A stretch of DNA of 43,496 bases from assembly GCF_001276715.1 (NCBI RefSeq), contig NZ_LIUQ01000054.1, positions 241 through 43,736 of the forward strand, read 5' to 3'. The notes below the pieces were generated by a model. The model was given only the letters and a program-made list of their open reading frames with translations. It searched no databases and was not told the DNA's origin. The translations under genes and the position numbers were made by a program. Source of the DNA: Planktothricoides sp. SR001 (GTDB lineage Bacteria; Cyanobacteriota; Cyanobacteriia; Cyanobacteriales; Laspinemataceae). Positions 1 to 9,643 of this stretch are shown here, in pieces. The number at the start of each line of letters is the position of its first letter. The stretch's first letter is position 1.

Positions 1-125
1 CCGATGCCGGTGGAGCCTACATTAGCCGTCGATCCTGTGCGGATGGAGCCTATGCCTATATCCCCCGTCGAGCCGATGCCGGTGGAGCCTACATCCGCCG
101 TCGAGCCGATGCCGGTGGAGCCTAC
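1..125 (+). repeat. Coding tandem repeat (PMPVEPT units)
   Basis: Imperfect tandem units around GAGCCGATGCCGGTGGAGCC recur at the left edge and encode a Pro/Val/Glu/Met-rich stalk. The array probably continues upstream of the window. Such an array can change length by slippage or recombination without breaking the frame. Confidence 0.8.
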
Positions 126-2604
126 AGAAGTAACGGAAACGCCGATGACTCTATCGGCTACTGGCTTGGCTGCGGGTATCGCCGGTCTGGGTCGGATGGG
201 TACAAGCCTGGTGATTGATACCAACAAAGATGGCTGGGCTAACCAATGGTCAGATGTTGTGATTACCAATTTCTTTGATGCAGCGGGAACTGGTGCCGGA
301 AGCGGCTTTATTGAAACCGTGGGCAATCTCAGCGGTGAAGAAATTTTGGCGGCGGAACTGCCAGAGGTGACGTTTGAGCAACCCGTTTGGGAACCGCCGA
401 TACTGGTAGACCCCGTACCCCCTGAGGTGGTGGATAATCCCGATGTAAACGATGCACCTGTGGTGACTAATCCGATTTCTTGGCAAAGTCACGATTGGAA
501 TGAGAATTTTAGCTTAACCCTGGAACCTAATACTTTTACCGATCCAGAGGGAGGCGAACTGACTTACAGTGCTACTCAGGTGAGCTTTGTTGACTGGAGC
601 GACGGTGAGTGGCAAGAACAAGGAGCAGGACCGCTACCCGATTGGTTGACGTTCGATTCCAGTACCTTGACCTTTAGTACCCAGGATACCGATCGCTCAT
701 TTTTCATAGAAATTGAGGTGACGGCAACCGATCCCGAAGGTGCCAGTACCAGCGACTTGTTCCGATTGTGGAGTAATGGCATTGACGGCATTGCGATTGA
801 TGGTTATATTGCCGATGCCACAGCCTTTTTGGATACTAATCGTAATGGGGTATTGGATCCGCAAGAACCTTCTGCCATTACTACAGAGGAAGGCCGATTT
901 GCTTTTAATATCGATCCCCGTCCGTTCGATCTGAATAATAATGGTCGTTTAGATCCCGAAGAAGGCCGGATCGTGATTTCCGGGGGGACGGATACGGCGA
1001 CGGGATTGCCATTGGCTACGCCGTTGGTCGCGACCCCAGATACTACCATCGTGACGTTGTTAAGTAATGTGGTGTCGGATTTGGTTGACCAGGGCGTGAG
1101 CAAAGCGGACGCGGAAACCCAAGTGAAAACAGCCCTGGGGATTCCCGCCGGTATAGATTTGAGTAATACAGACCCGATCGCGGCCACTGCCCAGAATCAA
1201 GCCGGTGGGGTGCAACTTAACTCAGCGATGGTGAAGTTGCAAAATGCTGTGACTCAGATGGCGAATACGATCTCTGGGGCATCCAGCTTATCCGTTGCCG
1301 AAAGTAGTCAAACCGTGGTGGGGGCGATCGCCTCTCAAATTCAAGCCGGGACAACCTTGGATTTAACCAATGCGTCCCAGTTGCAAACGGTTCTGGAAGC
1401 CGCCGGGACTAAAGCGCAAGTGGATTTAGGCGAGTTGTCCGAGTCCGTAGCCCAAGTGATTGCCGAAGCGAATGAACGTATCGACACCGTAGTCGCCAAC
1501 AATACCGGGGCAGACGTGAATCAAGAATTAGCGCGGGTGCAAAAAGTTGCCCTGGGTACAACCAGCGATGACTTAAACGCTGCGGCTGCCGGACAAAAGG
1601 CGATCGCGGATGTGGTGGCGGCAAATACGGGTGATGCCTTGGATACTTTGATTTCAAACACGAAACTGGGTAGCGAGGTGACAGACTCATCGGATAGTAA
1701 CTCGTTGGATCTCCCGGTTGCGGGTAGCGAGACTGAAGTTAATCTTCAGCCAACTAGCTCATCCGACTCTATGCCGGTTGCTCCCGCAGGTCCTGGCGCT
1801 GTGGCCATCTTCAGTTTGCCAACTATTCTGCCCAGCAGTCCGGAGACGATTAAGCTGGCACGACCCACAGCCAATGCTACGGAACCCGGTGCGCCCACTG
1901 GCGAAGCACCGAATCAGGCGATCGGTGAATTTTACAACTTATCCGATGGCGATGATAATGTTTTCCTGCCCCAAATTGCCCAGGCGATCGGACTTCATGT
2001 CCGAGGCTTATCCGGCAAAGATGTCATCCAAGGCAGCGAAGGGGCTGATATCGTCAACGGCAACCAAGGCAACGATATCGTCAAAGGCAATATCGGCAAT
2101 GATGTGTTGCGCGGCGGTCAGGGTGCCGATGAAGTTGACGGTGAGTCCGGAGATGATGTCGTCAACGGCAACCAAGACAACGACAATTTATTTGGCGGTG
2201 ATGGCAATGACCTCCTGCGTGGTGGCAAAGGGGATGATAATTTGATGGGCGGCAATGGCGATGACGTGCTCTGCGGGGATATGGGTCAAGACTTCCTGAC
2301 CGGGGACGGCGGCAGCGATACCTTTGTCCTCCGCAGTGGTGAAGCCGCAGCATCTACTCTCAATACCGCCGATGTGATTTTAGATTTCAACTCCAGTGAA
2401 GATAAGATTGGTTTAACCGACGGAGTAACATATCAAAATCTCTCTTTTGAAGCCGTCAATTTTGGCCTCGGTGATGCCAGCGCGATCGCATCTGTAGCGA
2501 TTAAAGTTGATAATAAATACTTGGGCATTGTCCAAGGGTTTACCGAAGAAGATTTGACCGCCTCAATGTTTGTTAAAGCCGATGATTTAATCCTCTTTGG
2601 CTAG
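1..2604 (+). CDS. RTX-type calcium-binding repeat protein, 5' end outside window
   Basis: Large secreted or surface protein, open from base 1, so the true start lies upstream. Visible order (numbered from the ATG at base 4): proline-rich repeats of PMPVEPT type (about 1-45); a spacer; an Ig/cadherin-like region (about 155-255) with DPEGGELTYSA and ITVTATDPEG-like strands; a segment rich in DxNxNG and DPEE turns (about 270-320, e.g. FLDTNRNGVLDPQE), typical of calcium loops; a long Ala/Thr/Gln helical region; and a block of GGxGxD nonapeptides (about 655-770, e.g. GGDGNDLLRGGKGDD) that should form a calcium-bound beta roll. The C-terminus after the roll resembles the usual RTX tail, which in known families carries the type I secretion signal. 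No enzymatic domain is visible. Function is probably surface layer, adhesion or matrix, which is inference. A terminator-like hairpin follows directly. Confidence 0.88.
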   Translation, partial: PMPVEPTLAVDPVRMEPMPISPVEPMPVEPTSAVEPMPVEPTEVTETPMTLSATGLAAGIAGLGRMGTSLVIDTNKDGWANQWSDVVITNFFDAAGTGAGSGFIETVGNLSGEEILAAELPEVTFEQPVWEPPILVDPVPPEVVDNPDVNDAPVVTNPISWQSHDWNENFSLTLEPNTFTDPEGGELTYSATQVSFVDWSDGEWQEQGAGPLPDWLTFDSSTLTFSTQDTDRSFFIEIEVTATDPEGASTSDLFRLWSNGIDGIAIDGYIADATAFLDTNRNGVLDPQEPSAITTEEGRFAFNIDPRPFDLNNNGRLDPEEGRIVISGGTDTATGLPLATPLVATPDTTIVTLLSNVVSDLVDQGVSKADAETQVKTALGIPAGIDLSNTDPIAATAQNQAGGVQLNSAMVKLQNAVTQMANTISGASSLSVAESSQTVVGAIASQIQAGTTLDLTNASQLQTVLEAAGTKAQVDLGELSESVAQVIAEANERIDTVVANNTGADVNQELARVQKVALGTTSDDLNAAAAGQKAIADVVAANTGDALDTLISNTKLGSEVTDSSDSNSLDLPVAGSETEVNLQPTSSSDSMPVAPAGPGAVAIFSLPTILPSSPETIKLARPTANATEPGAPTGEAPNQAIGEFYNLSDGDDNVFLPQIAQAIGLHVRGLSGKDVIQGSEGADIVNGNQGNDIVKGNIGNDVLRGGQGADEVDGESGDDVVNGNQDNDNLFGGDGNDLLRGGKGDDNLMGGNGDDVLCGDMGQDFLTGDGGSDTFVLRSGEAAASTLNTADVILDFNSSEDKIGLTDGVTYQNLSFEAVNFGLGDASAIASVAIKVDNKYLGIVQGFTEEDLTASMFVKADDLILFG

Positions 2605-2620
2605 ATTGGTTCTTCCCAGA

Positions 2621-2655
2621 AACCGGGTTTCTTGTGTAGAGAAGCCCGGTTTTTG
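2621..2655 (+). terminator. Hairpin terminator after the RTX gene
   Basis: AACCGGGTTTCTT pairs with the following GAGAAGCCCGGTT across a short loop, then a T-run. It sits 17 bases after the stop codon of the RTX gene. The same AAACCGGGTTTCTG-type palindrome is reused after the J-domain gene near 22.0 kb, so it also belongs to a dispersed repeat family. Confidence 0.7.
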
Positions 2656-2665
2656 CTTGGCTAAC

Positions 2666-3001
2666 TTAAGGGCGATCGCTATAACCATTAAAGCCGTAAC
2701 GTCCAATCGATTCCTCATAGTCAGGGGCATCGACCCAAACAAATTCTACAGGTAATTTTTGCTCAAGACGCTGTAAAAAATTCGCCAGTCTTGGCTGGTT
2801 TAATTGAGCTATTTCACCATTGTAATGTTCTCTGCTTAATTTAATCGGGGCATAAATGTCAAGATTTAGAAATAAATTAAAACTTAAGGGTTGATCGCTA
2901 GATAAATCTAGATCACCCTCCTCATCTAGTTCCAGAGAAATTGCCACATAAGCCCCCAGATCAATTTCTATTTTTTTGGGCAGATTATTTCCTTCTGCCA
3001 A
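2666..3001 (-). CDS. Hypothetical acidic protein, probably lacking its true N-terminus
   Basis: No family recognised. The reading frame has no ATG; the first usable start is TTG at 3001. The frame stays open upstream to an in-frame TAA at 3143-3145, and that extra stretch (SGGEDSFIFYLNSEKSYEKLF and onward) has sensible protein composition, so the coding region probably once began further upstream. The body is acidic with alternating hydrophobic residues (LGAYVAISLELDEEGDLDLS) and ends EESIGRYGFNGYSDRP. It converges on the RTX gene. Either an intact small gene with a rare start or the 3' part of a decayed gene whose 5' part is the ORF at 3172-3390. Function unknown. Confidence 0.5.
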   Translation of the reverse strand: MAEGNNLPKKIEIDLGAYVAISLELDEEGDLDLSSDQPLSFNLFLNLDIYAPIKLSREHYNGEIAQLNQPRLANFLQRLEQKLPVEFVWVDAPDYEESIGRYGFNGYSDRP

Positions 3002-3171
3002 ATTAAAACATTGAAGATTTAAATCAATCTCAATATTATTGATATCGGTTGTTGTTTCTATTTTTTTGAATAACTTTTCATAAGATTTTTCTGAATTTAA
3101 ATAGAAGATAAAACTATCTTCTCCCCCACTGATTGTAGAAATTTATACTTTTTTAGGTTTAGCAAAATCCT

Positions 3172-3390
3172 CTAAAATATTGAATTTATGACAATTTCTT
3201 TTAAATACACGGCGCGAAAGGCAGGAGAGTTTAGGTAGTTATGAGCTAAAACTCGTAAACCCAATGAGTCACCACCACCGAAAATCTTATTATAGTTGTT
3301 ATTATAGTTGGGCTGCTTCATTCGATAATTCCAAATAGCCAAACCCATCTTACTTTTCCAATTCATTTGATTTTTCGTGGGATAATTCAT
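3172..3390 (-). pseudogene. Hypothetical fragment upstream of the acidic ORF
   Basis: A 72-residue ORF from an ATG at 3388-3390, rich in Asn, Tyr and Lys (MNYPTKNQMNWKSK; NNNYNKIFGGGDSLGLRVLA). It ends at a TAG at 3172-3174, but a neighbouring frame continues as NILEDFAKPKKV before another stop and then runs into the frame of the ORF at 2666-3001. That pattern fits one gene broken by an indel and a nonsense change. No family was recognised. It could also be a genuine short gene. Confidence 0.3.
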
Positions 3391-3451
3391 GGCCAAAACC
3401 TCCGTATAATCTCTAAATATAGGTATTTCAATTGTGGTTGAGACAAAAATC

Positions 3452-3533
3452 AGGGGCGCAAGCATTGCGCCCCTACAATATATGTTCATTTGCTGTAGGG
3501 GCGCAATGCTTGCGCCCCTAATTGCGCCCCTAC
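3452..3533. repeat. GTAGGGGCGCAAGC palindromic elements
   Basis: Two adjacent copies of the palindrome AGGGGCGCAAGCATTGCGCCCC, in opposite order, plus an extra half site ATTGCGCCCCTAC. This is the TAGGGGCG...CGCCCCTA class of small dispersed intergenic elements common in cyanobacteria; other members in this window are at 9.5, 13.9, 17.9, 25.5-25.7 and 43.4 kb. Confidence 0.75.
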
Positions 3534-3651
3534 ATAATTGTATTAATCTGAATTGAAATCACTATAAATCAGGTTTTGTCTAATTGTCTAATTTATTAGA
3601 GTTAAAAATGCGCGACTTGAAACCGAGTTGATATATTTATGACTCCCCCAA

Positions 3652-6600
3652 TTAAGCCAACAATAATTGAGATCCGGTTTCCGCCGTTTTGCTAATTTCT
3701 ATTCTGGCTTGAAATGCTTCTTTAAATTGGGGCATATGAGTGACGATTAAAATGGTGGCAAAGTCGGGGGCGATCGCATTAATCGCGGCAATCAAGCGAT
3801 CGCACCCTTGACGGTCTTGGGTGCCAAAACCCTCATCCACAATTAACATTTGTAACCGGGTGCCTTGACGAGTACAAAGCAGTTGAGCTAACGCCAAGCG
3901 AATGGCAAAATTAATTCTAAAAGCTTCGCCCCCGGAATAAGTTTCATAGGGGCGAGTGCCGCGAGCATCCGCAATTACAATATCCAATGTATCGATTAAT
4001 TTGGGATCTTTTTTATTTGAACGTCCGGCTTTTTGCGTGACAAATTGGACGTGCAATTGATTGCCCGTCAATCGGGATAATATTTTATTCGTTTCCGCTT
4101 CTAGCTGGGGTAATATATTCTCAATCATCAAGGCTTGAATGCCCTTTTTGCTAAAGGCGATCGCCAATTCATTATAGACCCGATATTGATTTTTCGCTTC
4201 CTTAATTTGATGCTTAATCAGGTGCTTTTGCTGACTCAAATCTTCTAAATGTTTTTGTTGTTGTTGGAGTTGCCCTAATTTAGCCAAAGCGAGGTCTAAC
4301 TGATGCCGACGCTGGGCAATTTGCTGTTCTAAATTTTTAATCGCTACCGTTTGGTCTGGACATTCCTTCAGTTTTTCCTGGATCAGATCGATTTGCTGCC
4401 TCAGTTTTTCTTGGTCTTGTAACCGTTCCAGCAATCGTTTAGTCACTTCTTTAACGCGGCTACTCACTTGAGGATAATCTTGTTGAGCTTGACGCAGTTG
4501 TTCTTTGCGGGTCAACCAAACCTGAGCCTTATTTCGGGCAGCACTAATCGCTTTATGTTCGGCAAAATCATAACCAATTTGCTCAATTTTTTGTTCTAAT
4601 TTTACCAGCTTTTGATGTAAAAAAGACTCGGTTTTTTCTCGTTCAATTAAATTTGAAATATTTTCCAGCTTTTCTACTAATTCTGGTTCCCGATTTTTCA
4701 GACTTTGTAACCGTTTTTCCGCATCTCTAATTTGAGCCAGTTTAATTTCTGCCCACCGCCAACGTTCTACATCACTCCGAGCCAGAGCATGATTTTTTTC
4801 ATCATAATGTAACTCTTGCAAATCCCGCTCGATTTGTTGCAATTCTGTATATAAATCACCGGCAAATTCACCAGTTTTCAGCGATCGCTCTAAGGCGGCT
4901 TTTTCCCGATCAATTTTTTGCAGCCTTTCTCGTTCAGTCGCCGTCATATTCAGTTGAGCTTGCAACCCTCCCCACTGTTTTTGGAGATTATCGGAACCCG
5001 CCAATTCTCGATTTAATTTACCATATTCATCGCGCAACAGTTGAATTTCTCTCTCAGAAACCGCCAACTGTTCCCGCAAAACCCAAATATGATTCCTAAA
5101 TTCTTGCTGTTGGGCTTGATGTTTTTCTGCCACCAAGTCCCAATGATGCTCATCTAAGGGGCGATCGCACAACGGACAAATCGCATCAGGAACCTGCAAT
5201 AACCGTAACTTTTGTTCAATATCCGCCAACTGCACCTCGCGATCGCGCAACTGGGCTTGCAAACGTTCCATAAAATTGCGCCGTTCTAGTCCTTTTTCCC
5301 GCACCCGTTGCTGATAAATTCGCTTCTTCTCCAAATCTTCAATTTGTAGGGAAACTTGTTGCACCGCTTGTTGGACTTGCACCGCCGTTTGTTGCTGCAC
5401 TTGCAAGCGATTAATTTGACTGACAATTTCTGCCAAACGCGCCTCGGTATGGGCGCGACGAGATACTACTTCTGTCTGGATAATTTGCCGCCGGTGAATC
5501 AGAGGAATGGCCTTAGTTTGCAATTGGTCTAAACTCGCAAGTCTGGTGCGGGCGGCTTCGAGTTCCGTCATTGCCGCTGCCACTTCCGCCCCTTGACCGA
5601 GAGTATTTTGCAACTCTTTTTTCTGTTGTTCTAAAGCTTCTAATTGGGCTTTGATTTGTTGTTGCTGACTTTTCAGATCGCTTAAATAATTAGTCAGTTG
5701 TTCTTGAAGCTGCGATCGCTCCTTTTGGGCTTCTTGGTAAGCGTGTAACTTATCGGACAAAACTTGTTCCTGGGCTTGGAGTTGTTCAAATTCACTATAT
5801 TTTTGGTGAATTTCGGCTTCTTGCCCCAACAATTCCTCTAATTCTTGTTGCCGTTGTTGACTATGTTTTTGTTCTTGCTCGATCCGCTGGCATTCGCGAG
5901 TTAACTGATCTAAATTACTCTGCAACCAACTGAGTTGTTGTTGCCAAGTATGCCGCTGATGGTTGCTGACCTTATACTGTTGTAACTGGTCTTGGTCAGT
6001 GGCTTGTGCTTGTTGTTGTTGGAGAATTTCCCGTTCCACCGTGGCGATCGCCTCTAGAGTTTCTTCTCGCTGTTCTAACTGAGTTTCTAGAGACTGTTGA
6101 TTTTGTTGCAGCAATTGAATTTGGGCTTTATAATCCCGCGATCGCTCTTTCGCCGCTTCTGCTAATCGATCGTATTCATCCAGTCGCAACAGAGAGGCTA
6201 AAACTTGTTTGCGTTCGCTGGGACGCTTGAGCATAAATTCATCGGCCCGCCCCTGACGTAAATAAGCGGAATTGACAAAAGTTTCATAATCAATCTTGAT
6301 ATGTTGGATAATTTTTTGTTGGGTTGCCCGTAAACTGCGTTCGGTCAGGGAACGAAACTGAACCTGTAGCTCATCTTCACTGGTAGCGATTTGAAATTCC
6401 AAGGTGCTGGTTTGTCCCCGTTGCCGCGATCGCCGGACTCTGAGGATTTGTTCGTCGCACTGAAAAGTAAAGTCCACACAAACTTCTGTCGTTCCCGTAT
6501 GAATAATATCGTCATCAGTCCCCGCACGGCTATTGCCCCAAATTGACCAGGCGATCGCCTCTAACAACGATGATTTGCCAGCCCCATTTGGCCCGCAAAT

Positions 6601-6684
6601 ACAAGCAGTGTGTAACCCGCGAAAATCCAGACTCGCTTCACGGTAGCTCAGAAAATTTTTTAAATTCAGTTGGAGCGGAATCAT
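3652..6684 (-). CDS. sbcC: DNA double-strand-break repair ATPase SbcC (Rad50-like)
   Basis: SMC-family ATPase subunit of the SbcCD nuclease, which opens hairpins and trims blocked double-strand ends. At 1010 residues it has the normal length. N-terminal Walker A GPNGAGKSS is at residues 31-39. Two long coiled-coil arms very rich in Gln, Glu and Leu flank the zinc hook CPLCDRPL near residue 500, which dimerises Rad50-like proteins through zinc. The C-terminal ABC signature (YSGGEAFRINFAIRLALAQL, about 910-930) and Walker B with D-loop (MLIVDEGFGTQD, about 945-956) complete the ATPase. The start is the ATG at 6684, preceding MIPLQLNLKNF, the standard beginning of the family. The partner nuclease sbcD is not adjacent. 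All key motifs are intact. Confidence 0.96.
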   Translation of the reverse strand: MIPLQLNLKNFLSYREASLDFRGLHTACICGPNGAGKSSLLEAIAWSIWGNSRAGTDDDIIHTGTTEVCVDFTFQCDEQILRVRRSRQRGQTSTLEFQIATSEDELQVQFRSLTERSLRATQQKIIQHIKIDYETFVNSAYLRQGRADEFMLKRPSERKQVLASLLRLDEYDRLAEAAKERSRDYKAQIQLLQQNQQSLETQLEQREETLEAIATVEREILQQQQAQATDQDQLQQYKVSNHQRHTWQQQLSWLQSNLDQLTRECQRIEQEQKHSQQRQQELEELLGQEAEIHQKYSEFEQLQAQEQVLSDKLHAYQEAQKERSQLQEQLTNYLSDLKSQQQQIKAQLEALEQQKKELQNTLGQGAEVAAAMTELEAARTRLASLDQLQTKAIPLIHRRQIIQTEVVSRRAHTEARLAEIVSQINRLQVQQQTAVQVQQAVQQVSLQIEDLEKKRIYQQRVREKGLERRNFMERLQAQLRDREVQLADIEQKLRLLQVPDAICPLCDRPLDEHHWDLVAEKHQAQQQEFRNHIWVLREQLAVSEREIQLLRDEYGKLNRELAGSDNLQKQWGGLQAQLNMTATERERLQKIDREKAALERSLKTGEFAGDLYTELQQIERDLQELHYDEKNHALARSDVERWRWAEIKLAQIRDAEKRLQSLKNREPELVEKLENISNLIEREKTESFLHQKLVKLEQKIEQIGYDFAEHKAISAARNKAQVWLTRKEQLRQAQQDYPQVSSRVKEVTKRLLERLQDQEKLRQQIDLIQEKLKECPDQTVAIKNLEQQIAQRRHQLDLALAKLGQLQQQQKHLEDLSQQKHLIKHQIKEAKNQYRVYNELAIAFSKKGIQALMIENILPQLEAETNKILSRLTGNQLHVQFVTQKAGRSNKKDPKLIDTLDIVIADARGTRPYETYSGGEAFRINFAIRLALAQLLCTRQGTRLQMLIVDEGFGTQDRQGCDRLIAAINAIAPDFATILIVTHMPQFKEAFQARIEISKTAETGSQLLLA

Positions 6685-7181
6685 TCAAATTTAGGCCAAA
6701 TTTTAGCATTTATGATGATTGTGCAGATTTGCTCTGCTCGGTCTGTTGCCGTTTTCTGAAAAATCTTCGGAACTTAGCCGATGTTAATTTTCCAGACGAT
6801 CGCCTCTGAAGTAATCCTATCATATTTAACTGGCTTTAACATTATTATGCCGCGATTTTTTTTATTTTACCCCAATACTGCTTCAATATATAAGCCATTC
6901 ATCAATCAAGCTAAACCCTAAATCCCCAACCCCAAATCATCACCATTTTTGGCTATTTTGTCGATAGCCGAGCCATCCAGCGGGGATGGATTTGCCGTTG
7001 TCACCGTCAAGTCCATCTTGGCCTAAAAACCCATGAATATGAAGTTTTTTAACAAATCGTCAGCATCAATCGTCCGCGTCTACTGAACAATTTTATTCCC
7101 GCAGTAAAAATATCCTGATCGGCGATCGACGCTTCAGAAAAGCGACAACACATCTATTACAGGATACCAGGATATCAACTC
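6685..7181. other. Spacer between divergent sbcC and the small exported ORF
   Basis: About 500 bases without a credible gene. It must carry the sbcC promoter on its left side and any promoter for the 70-residue ORF on its right. No strong palindrome or array was noticed; reading frames over it are short. Confidence 0.5.
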
Positions 7182-7394
7182 ATGGCTACTCAAAAATTTT
7201 CGCTCTTAACTTTAGTTTTCATCGCTCTTTCTCTAATCTCTCACAGTTACGGTGACTACACCACCGGGCTTTTCGGCTCAGAACCAAGGCTGTTCCAACA
7301 AAGGGAAAGCACGATCCTGGTGGGAAAACATCCTCTAACTCCCCCTGGAAAACCAGCCCCCGATAATTCCTCCAGTAGCGGTAGCACCACATAA
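7182..7394 (+). CDS. Small putative exported peptide, unknown
   Basis: A 70-residue ORF with an N-terminal hydrophobic stretch after a lysine (FSLLTLVFIALSLISHS), which looks like a signal peptide or single membrane anchor. A hydrophilic tail follows that is rich in Pro, Ser and Gly and ends SSSSGSTT. AGGATACCAGGAT precedes the ATG and may act as a weak ribosome site. It lies about 275 bases upstream of the CHASE2-GGDEF gene on the same strand. No family was recognised, and the ORF may be spurious; the signal-like N-terminus is the main argument for it. Confidence 0.45.
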   Translation: MATQKFSLLTLVFIALSLISHSYGDYTTGLFGSEPRLFQQRESTILVGKHPLTPPGKPAPDNSSSSGSTT

Positions 7395-7501
7395 GCTAGA
7401 ATACTGACTCGAACCCCGTGAAAAAATTCGTCAAATTTTTATCTTTGTTTAATCTTTGAGTCAATAACTCAGCAGTGATAAATCCCCAGAACTAATCATA
7501 C

Positions 7502-7541
7502 GGCGATCGCGATCGCGATCGTGATGGAGATCGCGATCGCC
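7502..7541. repeat. Palindrome made of overlapping HIP1 octamers
   Basis: GGCGATCGCGATC near the left end is mirrored by GATCGCGATCGCC at the right end around a GTGATGGA centre. It consists of overlapping GCGATCGC units in the spacer upstream of the CHASE2-GGDEF gene and can form a long stem. Confidence 0.7.
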
Positions 7542-7668
7542 CCATACTTTGCCCATACTTAAGTGACAGTCCGACCCCCTGTTACATAGAATTTTTATCC
7601 ATTAGAATAAATAGAAGAAACTCAGCTTTTGTCTGGTATCTTGTATTCATTATGGGTGTTGAGCTTTT

Positions 7669-9405
7669 ATGTGGCAACGGATCGGAGGATTGTTTCAGCA
7701 ATGGAAAAAAACACTAATCATTGGCCCAACGGTGGCATCTTTGATTATTCTGGGTGATTGCAAAGGCTCGTTTCAACTGCTAGAGTGGGCAACTTTAGAT
7801 CAATTTTTTCGGCTACGTCCCCTGGAACAACCCGATTCCCGCTTGGCGATTGTTTCCATCGAGCAATCAGATATTAATCATTTGGGGACATGGCCAATAC
7901 CTGATGCTATTTTAGCAGATTTAATTGAAAAAATAAATCAACAAAGTCCCCGGGCAATTGGATTATTAATGTATCGAGATATACCCATAGACCCCGGAGA
8001 TGACCAATTAATTGATATTTATAAAAATACTCCTACTTTAATGGGAATTGAAAAAGTAGTAGGAGAAACGATTCCTGCCCCTTCTTGGCTGGCAGAAAAA
8101 GGGCAAGTGGGCATCAGTGATGTAATGTTAGATGCTGATGGGAAACTGCGCCGTGCCTTAATCTCTGTGCAACTAGATTCTGGGGTAGTCAAAGAGAATA
8201 TAGCGGTTAAATTAGCCTTAAAATATTTAGCATCTGAGGGAATTTTTCTCACTCCCATTGCCGAAGAAAGCGATGCTTCCCAGTTGGGAAAAAGCGTGTT
8301 AACCCCTTTAAATGAAAACAATGGAGCCTATATCGGCACAGATTTTGGCGGCTATCAGATTTTATTAAACTATCGCGGCTTAATCGAGCGGTTTAAAGTA
8401 GTTTCCCTGACCGATGTGCTGCAAAATAAATCAGAATTAGAAAAAAAAGAAATTTTTCGCGATCGCATTGTCTTAATTGGGGCGACTTCTCCCCGGTTTG
8501 GCGAAATGTTTTCCACTCCTTACCAACCCTATTTATTAGGAACGGATTCAAGAGTTCCTGGCATTGTGATTCAGGCCAATTTAACCAGCCAAATTATCAG
8601 TGCAGCCTTGGACGGTCGTCCCATGATTAGAGTCTGGTCAAAGCAGCAAAAATGGTTATGGATTATTTTCTGGTCTTTTCTCGGCGCGATCGCCGCTGCT
8701 CACTTAGGAGAAATCAAGCCAATTTCCCTGAGAAGTTTTCGCTGGGAACTCTTCCCTATCCTCCTAGGAATTGGCAGTTTATTTGGTATTAGTTATAGTG
8801 CTTTTCTCTGGGGTTGGTGGCTGCCGGTGATTTCTCCGTTAACTGGATTCATTAGTGCCGCGATCGCCCTAATTGCCTATCAACATTATCAACTATCTCA
8901 CCTCGCTTCAATAGATAGCCTGACTCAACTTGCTAATCGCGGTTACTTCGATCGCTATCTCAACTCTTTTTCTGATTCTTGCGGCAAAAAAGCGCATCTT
9001 GCTTTAATTCTTTGTGACGTAGATTGTTTTAAACTTTTTAATGACACCTACGGTCATCAAGCCGGGGATGATTGTTTGCGACAAGTCGCCAAAGCCATTA
9101 CTCAAGCAGTCCGTCACACAGATATCGTGGCTCGTTACGGAGGGGAAGAATTTGTAGTAATTCTACCAAATACCAACGCCGAAACAGCGGCGCAAGTTGC
9201 CGAAAGAATTCGCCTACAAGTTAGGAAATTAGAAATTCCTCACGCTCACAACAAAGCTTTTCAGTATGTCACCCTCAGTTGTGGCGTAGCCAGCACTTTA
9301 ATTAATGCTGATTTTTCTCCCGCTGCTTTAATTAATACTGCCGACCAAGCCTTATATCAAGCCAAAGAACAAGGACGCGATCGGGTTTTATATGCCCTCA
9401 ACTAA
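7669..9405 (+). CDS. CHASE2-domain diguanylate cyclase (GGDEF)
   Basis: Membrane-bound sensor that makes cyclic di-GMP from two GTP. Residues about 20-320 form a CHASE2 extracytoplasmic sensor (LRPLEQPDSRLAIVSIEQSDI and IVLIGATSPRFGEMFSTPY are typical), anchored by an N-terminal hydrophobic segment and followed by transmembrane helices at about 325-345, 360-380 and 385-410. The GGDEF domain (about 415-578) has the active-site motif GGEEF at 491-495 and DVDCFKLFND for metal and GTP binding. An RxxD inhibitory site, RHTD at 482-485, lies exactly five residues before GGEEF, as in product-inhibited enzymes such as PleD. The enzyme therefore looks active and feedback-controlled. The signal sensed by CHASE2 is unknown. 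The ATG at 7669 is the first good start. Confidence 0.93.
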   Translation: MWQRIGGLFQQWKKTLIIGPTVASLIILGDCKGSFQLLEWATLDQFFRLRPLEQPDSRLAIVSIEQSDINHLGTWPIPDAILADLIEKINQQSPRAIGLLMYRDIPIDPGDDQLIDIYKNTPTLMGIEKVVGETIPAPSWLAEKGQVGISDVMLDADGKLRRALISVQLDSGVVKENIAVKLALKYLASEGIFLTPIAEESDASQLGKSVLTPLNENNGAYIGTDFGGYQILLNYRGLIERFKVVSLTDVLQNKSELEKKEIFRDRIVLIGATSPRFGEMFSTPYQPYLLGTDSRVPGIVIQANLTSQIISAALDGRPMIRVWSKQQKWLWIIFWSFLGAIAAAHLGEIKPISLRSFRWELFPILLGIGSLFGISYSAFLWGWWLPVISPLTGFISAAIALIAYQHYQLSHLASIDSLTQLANRGYFDRYLNSFSDSCGKKAHLALILCDVDCFKLFNDTYGHQAGDDCLRQVAKAITQAVRHTDIVARYGGEEFVVILPNTNAETAAQVAERIRLQVRKLEIPHAHNKAFQYVTLSCGVASTLINADFSPAALINTADQALYQAKEQGRDRVLYALN

Positions 9406-9542
9406 AATCCTCAGCGATCGCCACTTAGCCCGATTGACCTTGGGTTGGCAGCCATAGTCACCCATAGCAAAGCCATAGCAGAGGCGACGAAAATCATCGT
9501 CTGGTCAAAAATTAAGTTATATTTCTAAGTTATATTCTTAAG

Positions 9543-9643
9543 TTATACCGTTTCCAATTAAAAAGACGACAGTAGGGGCGCTACGGAAAAGTGCCCCAAT
9601 TTACTTCGTAATTGTCGCTGTAATTTTTGAAATTGGTATTATA
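9543..9643. repeat. MITE-like element with TTATACC ends
   Basis: Begins TTATACCGTTTCCAATTA, contains GTAGGGGCG...GTGCCCC, and ends TTGAAATTGGTATTATA, an imperfect terminal inverted repeat of about 18 bases. The rest of the 9406-9982 spacer is AT-rich with no convincing gene. Relatives are at 13.8-13.93 kb and 43.3 kb. Confidence 0.6.

Noticed and set aside
1-2604. Complete gene starting at the ATG at base 4
   Set aside because: The reading frame is open to base 1 and the proline-rich repeat is already in progress, so the start lies outside the window.
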